From Paracoccaceae bacterium (GTDB lineage: Bacteria > Pseudomonadota > Alphaproteobacteria > Rhodobacterales > Rhodobacteraceae), in the NCBI GenBank assembly GCA_011525185.1, contig WTIQ01000372.1:1-7164 (forward strand): a stretch of 7,164 nucleotides of DNA. The letters are read 5' to 3'. Position 1 is the stretch's first letter, and every line of letters begins with the position of its first letter. Shown piece after piece: positions 1 to 6,025 of this stretch. Below the pieces are notes generated by a model. That model made no database searches. It had not been told where the DNA came from and was given only the letters and a program-made list of their open reading frames with translations. Both the position numbers and the translations under genes were made by a program.

Positions 1-588
1 ATTGAGGTGCCACAACGCGAAGTGATTGGCTATGTGGTCACGGGCGCGTCGGCTGAACCTGCAACGCGGTATATAGTGGTGCTGAGTATTCTTGTCTTGC
101 TCACCGTGATTGCGGGTAATTTGGTGCGGGGCCGTATTGGGCGCAGTTGGATGATGATCCGCGATATGGATATTGCTGCCGAGCTGATTGGCGTTCGCCC
201 GTTGCGCGCGAAACTTTCTGCCTTTGCCGTTTCTTCCTATTATTGCGGTGTGTCAGGGGCCTTGATGGTGTTCCTCTGGCTGGGCGCGGCAGAGGTTGAG
301 AGCTTTGACGTGAACCATTCCTTCCTCTATCTGTTCATGGTGATTTTTGGCGGGCTTGGTTCAATCACGGGCTCCTACATGGGCGCGGCCTTTATCTGGA
401 CCTTTCCAATCGTTCTCAAAGAACTTGGCAAGTCGCTCTTTGATATTGATCCGATCGTGATGGAAAACGTCTCACTTATTGCCATCGGGATCATGATTGT
501 CTTTATTCTGATAAAAGAGCCGCATGGCTTGGCCCGCCTTTGGCAACTTGGCAAGCAGAAACTAAGAATCTGGCCCTTTGCACACTAG
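1..588 (+). CDS. Liv-type ABC transporter permease, LivM-like (5' partial)
   Basis: This is the C-terminal part of an inner-membrane permease of the branched-chain amino acid (HAAT) ABC importer family. The reading frame is open from base 1 (codons att-gag-gtg...), so the true start lies upstream and the GTG at 7 is not a credible start. About 195 residues are visible. The segment shows a hydrophobic helix (roughly window residues 22-42), then the cytoplasmic coupling loop typical of LivM, with NLVRGRIGR followed by IRDMDIAAELIGV and the LRAKLSAFAVSS stretch that contacts the ATPases. Further helices contain the family-typical GGLGSITGSYMGA segment, then a final helix and a short basic tail. 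LivM normally pairs with LivH, which is not in the window. The binding-protein gene follows after 107 bp and the LivF-like ATPase after that, so this is the membrane part of one importer. The transported compound cannot be read from the permease. Confidence 0.93.
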   Translation: MEVPQREVIGYVVTGASAEPATRYIVVLSILVLLTVIAGNLVRGRIGRSWMMIRDMDIAAELIGVRPLRAKLSAFAVSSYYCGVSGALMVFLWLGAAEVESFDVNHSFLYLFMVIFGGLGSITGSYMGAAFIWTFPIVLKELGKSLFDIDPIVMENVSLIAIGIMIVFILIKEPHGLARLWQLGKQKLRIWPFAH

Positions 589-601
589 GGGCTCGTGTAA
601 A

Positions 602-651
602 CCATTGGAATTTGGGACCAGACCAATGGGCTTAATATCATCGGTTCCAAT
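602..651 (+). promoter_or_regulatory. Two mutually exclusive small hairpins between permease and binding-protein genes
   Basis: In the 107-bp gap after the permease gene, CCATTGG (602-608) can pair perfectly with CCAATGG (623-629). The overlapping ATTGGAA (604-610) can instead pair with TTCCAAT (645-651), extendable by two G-U pairs. Both use the same left arm, so only one can form at a time. No T-run follows either arm, so neither is a classic terminator. They may affect processing or relative expression of the following highly expressed binding-protein gene, but stems this short can arise by chance. Confidence 0.3.
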
Positions 652-683
652 ATGGCGGATGGCATGATGCGATCCACAAACTG

Positions 684-690
684 GGAGAGG
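684..690 (+). promoter_or_regulatory. Ribosome binding site of the binding-protein gene
   Basis: GGAGAGG lies five bases before the ATG at 696. It is the strongest Shine-Dalgarno match on the + strand of this window, as expected for a binding protein made in excess over its membrane complex. It supports the start that also gives a complete signal peptide. Confidence 0.7.
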
Positions 691-695
691 ACTTA

Positions 696-1994
696 ATGTT
701 TAAAACCTTAATCACTGGTGCATTGAGTGCTGTTATGGCGCTTGGAGCTACTATCACGACAGTGCAGGCAGAAGATGAACTCTTCGTCCCGATGCTGTCC
801 TATCGTACAGGACCCTTTGCAGGGGGCGGGATACCTTTTGCAAACGGATTTCACGATTATTTAACTATGCTAAATGAACGCGACGGCGGCATCGGTGGTG
901 CGAAGGTCGTGCTCGAAGAGTGTGAGACAGCCTACAACGCGCAAAAAGGCGTGGAGTGTTACGAGGCGACCAAAGGCAAAGGCGCGTTGGTTTATAACCC
1001 GCTTTCAACTGGTATTACGCTTCAGCTGATTCCCAAAGCCCCAGTTGACGAGATCCCTGTCTTGTCGATGGGATATGGTCTCTCAGCGGCAGCGATGGGC
1101 GAAACCTTCCCTTGGACCTTTACCTATCCAACCTCTTACTGGTCACAAATGTCGTCGATCTTGAAATATATCGACAACAATGGCGGACTTAAGGGAAAGA
1201 AAATCGGCTTTATCTATCTTGACGTTGGGTATGGTCGCGAACCTATCCCGCTGCTTGAACAGCTTGCGCCAAAAATGGGCTTTGAACTGGCAATGTTCCC
1301 TGTGGCTGGTAAAGAAATGCAAGCGCAGTCTGCTCAATGGTTGAACGTGCGTAAAGAACGCCCTGATTGGATGATCATGTGGGGCTGGGGCGCGATGAAC
1401 GCCACGGCTGTGAAAGAAGCTGCGAAAATTCGCTATCCCATGGATCGCTTCATCGGAAACTGGTGGTCTTCTGCGCATGCGGATCTTGTCCCTGTTGGGG
1501 AAGCAGGAAAAGGCTATATCGGTGCGAACTTCTCAGGGATCGGCACAGACTTCCCCGCGCTTCAAGACGTGATCAAGCACGTTGTGGACGCTGGCAAATC
1601 ACAGGCAGATCCATCAACGGTTGGCAACGTTCTTTATAACCGTGGTCTCTACAATGCTGTACTGGTCGCCGAAGCGATTTCTACAGCGCAAAAGATGACA
1701 GGTAAGAAGAGCATCACTGGTGCAGATATGCGCATGGGGCTTGAGAACTTTGTCCTCGATCAAGCGCGTCTGGGTGAACTTGGTCTTGCTGGGTTTACAG
1801 GCGACGTGAAAGGTGACTGTGCGGACCACGAAGGTGGCGGCAGCGTCTTCCTTCAGCAGTGGAACGGCTCTGACTGGGAGAAAATCACGGATCCAATCGC
1901 GCCTATGACAGATGTTGTACGTCCTCTTCTTGAGGCAGCAGCAGAAGCTTATAAGGCCGATAAACCCGAGTGGCAGGGACAATCCTGCAGCTAA
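696..1994 (+). CDS. Liv-type ABC transporter periplasmic substrate-binding protein
   Basis: This 432-residue protein is the periplasmic solute receptor of the importer, of the type I periplasmic binding fold (Peripla_BP_6/LivK-like). Residues 1-25 form a signal peptide: MFK, a hydrophobic core, then VQA with likely cleavage before E26-D27. The start ATG has a good Shine-Dalgarno sequence. The mature protein opens with a beta strand leading into SYRTGPFAGGGIPFANG (35-51), the usual ligand-binding N-lobe region. It continues with YNPLSTGITLQLIPKA (100-115) and a second-lobe segment KKIGFIYLDVGYGREPI (168-184). Cys76 and Cys88, 12 residues apart, may form a small disulfide loop; Cys375 and Cys431 are the only others. 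The sequence is well away from classical LivK/LivJ, and the downstream ligase-like gene makes a carboxylic acid, perhaps aromatic, a more likely ligand than a branched-chain amino acid. The ligand itself is inferred and not shown. Confidence 0.93.
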   Translation: MFKTLITGALSAVMALGATITTVQAEDELFVPMLSYRTGPFAGGGIPFANGFHDYLTMLNERDGGIGGAKVVLEECETAYNAQKGVECYEATKGKGALVYNPLSTGITLQLIPKAPVDEIPVLSMGYGLSAAAMGETFPWTFTYPTSYWSQMSSILKYIDNNGGLKGKKIGFIYLDVGYGREPIPLLEQLAPKMGFELAMFPVAGKEMQAQSAQWLNVRKERPDWMIMWGWGAMNATAVKEAAKIRYPMDRFIGNWWSSAHADLVPVGEAGKGYIGANFSGIGTDFPALQDVIKHVVDAGKSQADPSTVGNVLYNRGLYNAVLVAEAISTAQKMTGKKSITGADMRMGLENFVLDQARLGELGLAGFTGDVKGDCADHEGGGSVFLQQWNGSDWEKITDPIAPMTDVVRPLLEAAAEAYKADKPEWQGQSCS

Positions 1995-2003
1995 TTTCAT
2001 GAC

Positions 2004-2036
2004 AAACCTGTGGCCCCAATGCGGGGCCGCAGGTTT
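2004..2036 (+). terminator. Strong hairpin between binding-protein and ATPase genes
   Basis: A 14-bp stem starts nine bases after the binding-protein stop codon. AAACCTG (2004-2010) pairs with CAGGTTT (2030-2036), a T-G wobble follows, and GGCCCC (2012-2017) pairs with GGGGCC (2023-2028), leaving a five-base loop AATGC. The right arm ends in TTT followed by CATT, so the U-run is too short for an efficient intrinsic terminator. A partial terminator, or an element protecting the 3' end of the binding-protein mRNA, fits better. That is a known way for ABC operons to make more receptor than membrane subunits. The ATPase ribosome binding site begins seven bases after the stem and would stay accessible. 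Confidence 0.7.
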
Positions 2037-2042
2037 CATTAC

Positions 2043-2050
2043 GAAGGTGG
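2043..2050 (+). promoter_or_regulatory. Ribosome binding site fixing the ATPase start
   Basis: GAAGGTGG sits seven bases before the ATG at 2058. It favours that ATG over the in-frame GTG at 2010, which lies inside the left arm of the intergenic hairpin and has no Shine-Dalgarno sequence. Confidence 0.6.
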
Positions 2051-2057
2051 TCGAGAT

Positions 2058-2882
2058 ATGCTGGATGCACAGACAACAGATGAAACCTTGCTTGAGGTCA
2101 GCAACATTGAGGTGATTTATAATCACGTCATACTTGTGTTGAAGGGCGTCAGCCTTAAAGTTCCCAAAGGTGGCATTACAGCGCTCCTCGGGGGAAACGG
2201 AGCTGGAAAATCCACCACTTTAAAATCTATTTCTAATCTTCTTTTGTCCGAGCGGGGCGAAATCACGAAGGGCTCTGTTCAGTACCGTGGTGACAGCGTT
2301 GCCGGGCTTTCGCCTGCCGAGCTCGTTCGGCGCGGTGTGATCCAAGTTATGGAGGGCCGGCATTGTTTTGGTCACCTAACTGTTGAGGAAAATCTTTTGA
2401 CAGGGGCCTATACGCGCAAAGCAAGCCGTTCCGAGATCAACCAAAATATGGACCTCGTTTATAGCTATTTCCCACGTCTGAAAGAGCGTCGCAAATCTCT
2501 AGCAGGGTATACCTCTGGGGGCGAGCAACAAATGGTTGCAATCGGTCGCGCTTTGATGTCCAAGCCCGAAACTGTCTTGTTGGACGAGCCCTCTATGGGA
2601 TTGGCTCCCCAACTCGTGGAGGAAATCTTTCAGATTGTACAAGACTTGAACGAAAAAGAGGGCGTGACATTCCTCTTGGCTGAACAAAACACAAATGTGG
2701 CGCTACGCTATGCGCATTATGGTTATATCCTTGAGTCAGGTCGCGTGGTGATGGACGGCCCAGCCAAAGATCTTCGGGAAAATCCAGATGTGAAGGAGTT
2801 TTATCTGGGAATGTCTGATGAGGGACGGAAGTCGTTTCGTGAAGTGCGTAGCTATCGCCGCCGCAAGCGTTGGCTGAACTAA
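2058..2882 (+). CDS. Liv-type ABC transporter ATP-binding protein, LivF-like
   Basis: This 274-residue cytoplasmic ATPase would power the importer together with a LivG partner expected upstream. All nucleotide-binding motifs are visible: Walker A GGNGAGKST (45-53), Q-loop glutamine in VIQVMEG (Q96), ABC signature SGGEQQ (153-158), Walker B VLLDEP (173-178) with catalytic E177, and D-loop after GLAP. The switch position reads LLAEQN (206-211), matching the EQN of LivF proteins in place of the usual histidine. The start at 2058 has a ribosome binding site and puts the first beta strand (LLEVSNIEVIY) at the usual distance from the N-terminus. The protein is longer than typical LivF by a basic tail after FYLG, with REVRSYRRRKRW (261-272). 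I recall this tail from LivF homologues encoded beside acyl-CoA ligases, but that is memory and not a search. The next gene starts 66 bp downstream, so co-transcription is likely. Confidence 0.95.
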   Translation: MLDAQTTDETLLEVSNIEVIYNHVILVLKGVSLKVPKGGITALLGGNGAGKSTTLKSISNLLLSERGEITKGSVQYRGDSVAGLSPAELVRRGVIQVMEGRHCFGHLTVEENLLTGAYTRKASRSEINQNMDLVYSYFPRLKERRKSLAGYTSGGEQQMVAIGRALMSKPETVLLDEPSMGLAPQLVEEIFQIVQDLNEKEGVTFLLAEQNTNVALRYAHYGYILESGRVVMDGPAKDLRENPDVKEFYLGMSDEGRKSFREVRSYRRRKRWLN

Positions 2883-2948
2883 TCCGTATTTTCTAGGGGC
2901 TCTAACAGTCCTCATTTCATCATTTGAACCAATGGTTGGTGGTCTGAT

Positions 2949-4169
2949 ATGACATTTTACGATGCTTTAGAAACGCGGAGCGCAGACGAAAGAGAAGCCT
3001 CATTGCTGGCTGCTCTTAAAATACAAGTGGCTAAGGCGCAGGGCTTGGCGGGCTATGCGGGATCGCTTGAGCCTTCTGGTGCAGAAGACCTTGCTTCCTT
3101 ATCGGATTTGGCCAAGTTGCCCGTATTGCGGAAATCCGACTTAGTGAGCAAGCAAACGACGGGCGAAGCGCTTGGCGGGTATAATGTGCGTAGAGTGTCG
3201 GAATTTGGCCATATCTTTCAATCCCCAGGGCCCATTTATGAACCAGGTGGAATTGAGCAAGATTGGTGGCGCATGGGGCGCTTCCTGCATGCGGCGGGTG
3301 TGGGGCAAGGTGATATTGTTCAAAACTGTTTTGGCTACCATTTGACGCCCGCGGGAATGATCTTTGAAAGCGGTGCGCGCGCGGTGGGCGCCGCGGTGCT
3401 GCCTGCTGGCGTCGGCCAAACCGAGCTGCAAGTGAGGGCGGCGCGAGATATTGGCACAACGGCCTATGCAGGCACGCCTGATTACCTAAAGGTCATTTTA
3501 GACAAGGCCGAGGAGATGGGCGAGCCGCTCGCTATTCAAAAGGCAGTTGTTGGCGGCGGAGCTCTTTTTCCTTCGCTGCGGCAAGAGTATCACGATCGCG
3601 GCATTGCCTGTTTGCAATGCTATGCGACGGCAGATTTGGGCAACATTGCTTATGAGTCCCCTGCAATGGAGGGCATGATTGTTGACGAAGGTGTGATTGT
3701 GGAAATTGTCACACCTGGCACAGGCATTCCCGTTGCAGCGGGTGAGGTGGGGGAAGTCGTCGTGACCACGTTGAACCCCGATTATCCTTTGATCCGATTT
3801 GCCACAGGAGATATGAGTGCGTTTATGGAGGGGACCAGTCCGTGTGGTCGCACCAACAGGCGCATAAAGGGATGGATGGGACGCGCGGATCAAACAACCA
3901 AAATCAAAGGCATGTTTGTACGCCCTGAACAAGTGGCCGATCTGGTCGCATCGCATGAGGCGATTGCCCGCGCACGTGTCATTGCCTCCCGTGACGGTGA
4001 AAAAGACGCCATGAAGGTCCAAATCGAATCTGCTTTAGATCAAGCAGAAGAATTTGCGCCATTGGTTCAATCCTACCTCAAGCTTAAAGCAGATGTTGAA
4101 GTCGTACCTTTGGGATCACTGCCCAGAGACGGTTTGGTGATCGAGGATCAGAGAACCTACGACCAGTGA
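2949..4169 (+). CDS. PaaK-like (phenylacetate-CoA ligase family) protein with altered catalytic motifs
   Basis: This 406-residue protein belongs to the adenylate-forming superfamily, PaaK/COG1541 branch. Canonical members activate a carboxylic acid with ATP and join it to CoA. Recognisable parts are VGGGALF (201-207), YATADLG (225-231) where PaaK has an aromatic-G-S/T-T-E motif, the ATP-ribose-binding aspartate in IRFATGD (282-288), CGRTNRRIKGWMGRAD (299-314) leading to the hinge, and a C-terminal domain beginning about KIKGMFVRPEQV (318-329). Two sites deviate. Where PaaK carries the Ser/Thr/Gly-rich P-loop ending GKP, this protein has FQSPGPIYEPGG (90-101). The C-terminal motif reads LPRDGLVIED (391-400), with leucine where a catalytic lysine is expected after glycine. 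It may be a ligase with altered chemistry, a half-reaction enzyme, or non-catalytic. The ATG start at 2949 has only a weak G-rich ribosome site (2934-2942). It follows the ATPase gene and is probably in the same operon, suggesting a role in processing the imported acid. Confidence 0.83.
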   Translation: MTFYDALETRSADEREASLLAALKIQVAKAQGLAGYAGSLEPSGAEDLASLSDLAKLPVLRKSDLVSKQTTGEALGGYNVRRVSEFGHIFQSPGPIYEPGGIEQDWWRMGRFLHAAGVGQGDIVQNCFGYHLTPAGMIFESGARAVGAAVLPAGVGQTELQVRAARDIGTTAYAGTPDYLKVILDKAEEMGEPLAIQKAVVGGGALFPSLRQEYHDRGIACLQCYATADLGNIAYESPAMEGMIVDEGVIVEIVTPGTGIPVAAGEVGEVVVTTLNPDYPLIRFATGDMSAFMEGTSPCGRTNRRIKGWMGRADQTTKIKGMFVRPEQVADLVASHEAIARARVIASRDGEKDAMKVQIESALDQAEEFAPLVQSYLKLKADVEVVPLGSLPRDGLVIEDQRTYDQ

Positions 4170-4172
4170 AAA

Positions 4173-4622
4173 TCAAGCCTTCGGCAAAGTGCCATCCAGA
4201 ACGTATCGCAAAATGTCCACAATTTGCTGCGGCTCTTCCACCACGGCCAAAGCCGCTGCATCTACTTCCTTTAAGGCGTGCTGGTGATCAGCGCCGTGCA
4301 TGACAATGAGTGACTTCCCCAGAGCCGCCGCATATCCTGCATCAAAGGCAGCGTTCCACTGCTTATATTTTTCACCAAAGCGCACCACGACGATATCCGC
4401 CTCTTCAATTCCTTTGCGGGTGCGGATGGCGTTAAGCTTCGCGCCTTTATGATCATGCCAAAATTTTTGAGCTTCGGTACCCATGATGGCCACACCGCAA
4501 TCATCACTGGCCGCGTGGTCAGTGACCGGTCCTGAAAAACCTACGTTCAGACTTGAAGCTCCGGCAATGATCTGTTCACGCCAATCTGTGTGGATTTCAC
4601 CTGACAAATACACGTTTAACAT
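4173..4622 (-). CDS. ytoQ: YtoQ family protein
   Basis: This 149-residue cytoplasmic protein of the YtoQ family has no well-defined cellular role. It is related to nucleoside 2-deoxyribosyltransferases (Rossmann-like fold). The diagnostic N-terminus LNVYLSGEIHTDWR (2-15) is present, followed by GPVTDHAASDDCG (31-43), GTEAQKFWHDHKGAKLNAIRT around 48-68, and EEADIVVVRFG (73-83). QWNAAFDAGYAAALGK (88-103) resembles the acidic-residue, G-x-A-A-A-GK segment of the deoxyribosyltransferase active site. The length matches the family. The ATG at 4622 is chosen because AAGGA (minus strand, 4632-4628) lies five bases upstream and the family N-terminus begins there; an in-frame ATG ten codons earlier lacks this support. 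The stop codon is 3 bp from that of the convergent ligase-like gene. No functional link to either neighbour is evident. Confidence 0.9.
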   Translation of the reverse strand: MLNVYLSGEIHTDWREQIIAGASSLNVGFSGPVTDHAASDDCGVAIMGTEAQKFWHDHKGAKLNAIRTRKGIEEADIVVVRFGEKYKQWNAAFDAGYAAALGKSLIVMHGADHQHALKEVDAAALAVVEEPQQIVDILRYVLDGTLPKA

Positions 4623-4627
4623 GATTT

Positions 4628-4632
4628 TCCTT
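4628..4632 (-). promoter_or_regulatory. ytoQ: Ribosome binding site fixing the ytoQ start
   Basis: On the minus strand AAGGA, within GGAAAGGAAAATC, lies five bases before the ATG at 4622. It selects this start over the upstream in-frame ATG at 4652, which falls inside the palindrome at 4646-4659. Confidence 0.6.
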
Positions 4633-4640
4633 TCCAGTGT

Positions 4641-4663
4641 AAAATGGGCCAATTGGCCCTTTT
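4641..4663. terminator. Bidirectional terminator-like palindrome upstream of ytoQ
   Basis: A perfect 14-bp palindrome GGGCCAATTGGCCC (4646-4659) can fold into a five-pair all-GC stem with an AATT loop. It is flanked by AAAA on the left and TTTT (4660-4663) on the right. Read on the + strand, the T-run follows directly; read on the - strand, ATTTT follows. The sequence can therefore act both ways. On the - strand it would end transcripts leaving the PepSY gene (stop at 4678) before ytoQ, and on the + strand it would stop transcripts that run out of the liv/ligase operon through ytoQ. The stem is short, so efficiency is uncertain. An operator role for the palindrome is an alternative. Confidence 0.55.
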
Positions 4664-4974
4664 AGTGGGGTTTTCTTTCAGATAGTCTGAGACGCTTTGG
4701 CTGTAAACCAACCAAATCGACTAAAGATCAACCAATCCAAAATCAGCGCTGCAATCAAGCTCACTCCCATCAAGGGTAACAAGAGCATTAACGCCGCGAT
4801 AAGAAGGCCCATACCAATGCCGATACGCATTTCTGGTGTAGTTGGAACGCCAAGTTCGCCCTTGGGCCGCCTTTTCCACCAAGCAACAAACCCAGAGACA
4901 GAGAGCAAAACTCCGATTACCGCGGCAAGCGTATTCTGGGCAATGTTTAGCGCTCCGTAAAACTCTCCCTGATG

Positions 4975-4979
4975 AAAGG
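4975..4979 (-). other. Second frameshift site in the PepSY gene
   Basis: On the minus strand the sequence reads GGAATTCCTTTCATCAG. The protein context SYGIPF followed by HQGEFYGAL needs one more base here, either CCC before TTT or a fourth T after CC. The lesion therefore fits a one-base loss in a short homopolymer. Confidence 0.8.
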
Positions 4980-5029
4980 AATTCCGTAGGAGACTGTTTT
5001 TGCAACTACGGGCGCATCGTTAAACTCAA

Positions 5030-5033
5030 TTTT
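5030..5033 (-). other. First frameshift site in the PepSY gene
   Basis: On the minus strand CTAAGAAAATTGAG has four A after G. Five would give LRKIEFNDAPVV, the expected continuation of the PepSY region. As written, the frame reads LRKLSLTMRP and stops at 5006-5008. This is a one-base loss in an A-run. Confidence 0.8.
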
Positions 5034-6025
5034 CTTAGGATATCTCCAGAATATTGATCGATTACCAGTTCGTTTTGATCGCTTCGGTTTTTGCTCACCG
5101 TTCTGATCCAATAGGATCCTTCTTCGCCTTTTGGCGAGCGCATTTCATAAGGTGCTTTTAGACCGTGTACTTCTGCAAGACGGAGAACACCTTCAAAGGC
5201 AATCTGAGGATTTATGCTCTCTTGAGATTTTGACATTTTACCGCCAAACCTGAGGCTCTCAGCTTTTTGTCCAGTTTGCTTTTGGACGTATGAGAGGCCA
5301 CCGCCCCAGACATCGGTCCACGGTAGTCCAGAAATGAGAATGGGCAAGACAAGGATAGCTGCAAGAAACCCTGTGAACATATGCGTTTCACGCCACCAGC
5401 TGCGGCCTTGTCCTTTCGGGAGTTGAAGCGCTTTTCTTAAACTTCGCTGACCGCGCGGCCACCACATGAATAGTCCCGTGATAAACAGGACAATTGCCCA
5501 ATGCGCTGATAATTCGACAAACTTTGTTCCCACCTTTCCAAGCAAAAGTTCACCATGAAATTTTCGTATCATTTGCATCGGCATTTCATGTCGCGCACTT
5601 ACGCCGAGAATTTCGTTTGTATAAGGGTTGATCCAAGCGAATGAGCGAACCTTATCCGTATCATTGAATTCGATCACAGTGCTTCGTGTCGGATCGTCAA
5701 AAACGAGGACGCCGTGTAAGCGTGAGATTCCAATTTCTTCGTTCAAGTTGTCGATTTGAGCTTGAATTGGAAATGCAGTGTCTTGGGGGGAAATATAGAG
5801 GCGATCAGAATATAGCCAGTTATTGATCTGATCCTTATAGAGATAAACACCCCCTGTAAGTGAGAGCATCGCCATAAAAGGCAAAACAAAAAGTGCGGCC
5901 AAAAAATGCCATTTCCATACCAGTCTATAGAGGCCGGCATCTGTGAGAGGCGCAGCAGAGCTGCTTTGTTGCGTTACAACAGTCATAGTTATTCCTTATT
6001 TGATTTGGGTTGTTTGAAGTTCAGA

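Larger units (their letters stand above)
4678..5986 (-). pseudogene. PepSY-TM (PiuB-like) membrane protein gene with two frameshifts
   Basis: The gene encodes an inner-membrane protein of the PepSY-associated TM family (COG3182/PiuB). Some members, such as FoxB, are linked to siderophore-iron reduction and bind heme through conserved histidines. The first frame runs from ATG 5986, with AAGGA at 5997-5993 as ribosome site, to a stop at 5006 (326 residues). It contains TM1 around 22-50 with WKWHF (H27), a periplasmic PepSY-like region, FHGELLLG (H144), TM2 with AHWAIVLF (H162), TM3 after WRETHMFTGF (H202), and a second periplasmic region ending DQYSGDILRK. Homology then jumps frame. A middle piece (about 5030-4980) reads IEFNDAPVVAK...SYGIPF, and a third frame reads FHQGEFYGALNIAQN, SGFVAWWKRRP and two more helices to the stop at 4678. 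Adding one base at each junction gives a continuous protein of about 436 residues. The sequence as given yields only a truncated protein lacking the last helices, so it is a recent pseudogene or a sequencing artefact. Confidence 0.88.

Noticed and set aside
612..638. Possible sigma-70 promoter TTGGGA...TAATAT before the binding-protein gene
   Set aside because: The spacer is only 15 bp, and the boxes overlap the competing hairpins. The evidence is too weak to annotate.
2010..2057. In-frame upstream GTG start for the ATPase gene
   Set aside because: It lies inside the left arm of the intergenic hairpin, has no ribosome site, and adds 16 residues not expected in LivF. The ATG at 2058 has GAAGGTGG at proper spacing.
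1614..2126. 170-codon antisense open frame over the end of the binding-protein gene and the hairpin
   Set aside because: It is cysteine-rich and low in recognisable pattern, covers a clearly coding gene and the hairpin, and has no ribosome site. It looks like a chance open frame.
4623..4652. In-frame ATG ten codons upstream as ytoQ start
   Set aside because: It falls within the terminator-like palindrome and lacks a ribosome site, and the YtoQ family N-terminus begins at the ATG at 4622.
4678..4908. Independent small membrane protein starting at TTG 4908
   Set aside because: Its sequence (SGFVAWWKRRP plus two helices) is the C-terminus of the PepSY-TM protein, and homology continues upstream of the TTG in the same frame (FHQGEFYGALNIAQN).
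4721..5005. 94-codon minus-strand open frame overlapping the broken PepSY gene
   Set aside because: It is a shadow frame. Its translation has no membrane-protein pattern, whereas another frame over the same bases matches PepSY-TM proteins.
4978..5033. Programmed ribosomal frameshifting in the PepSY gene
   Set aside because: Two separate shifts would be needed within about 50 bp. There is no slippery heptamer with a following pseudoknot visible, and the family is normally one continuous frame.
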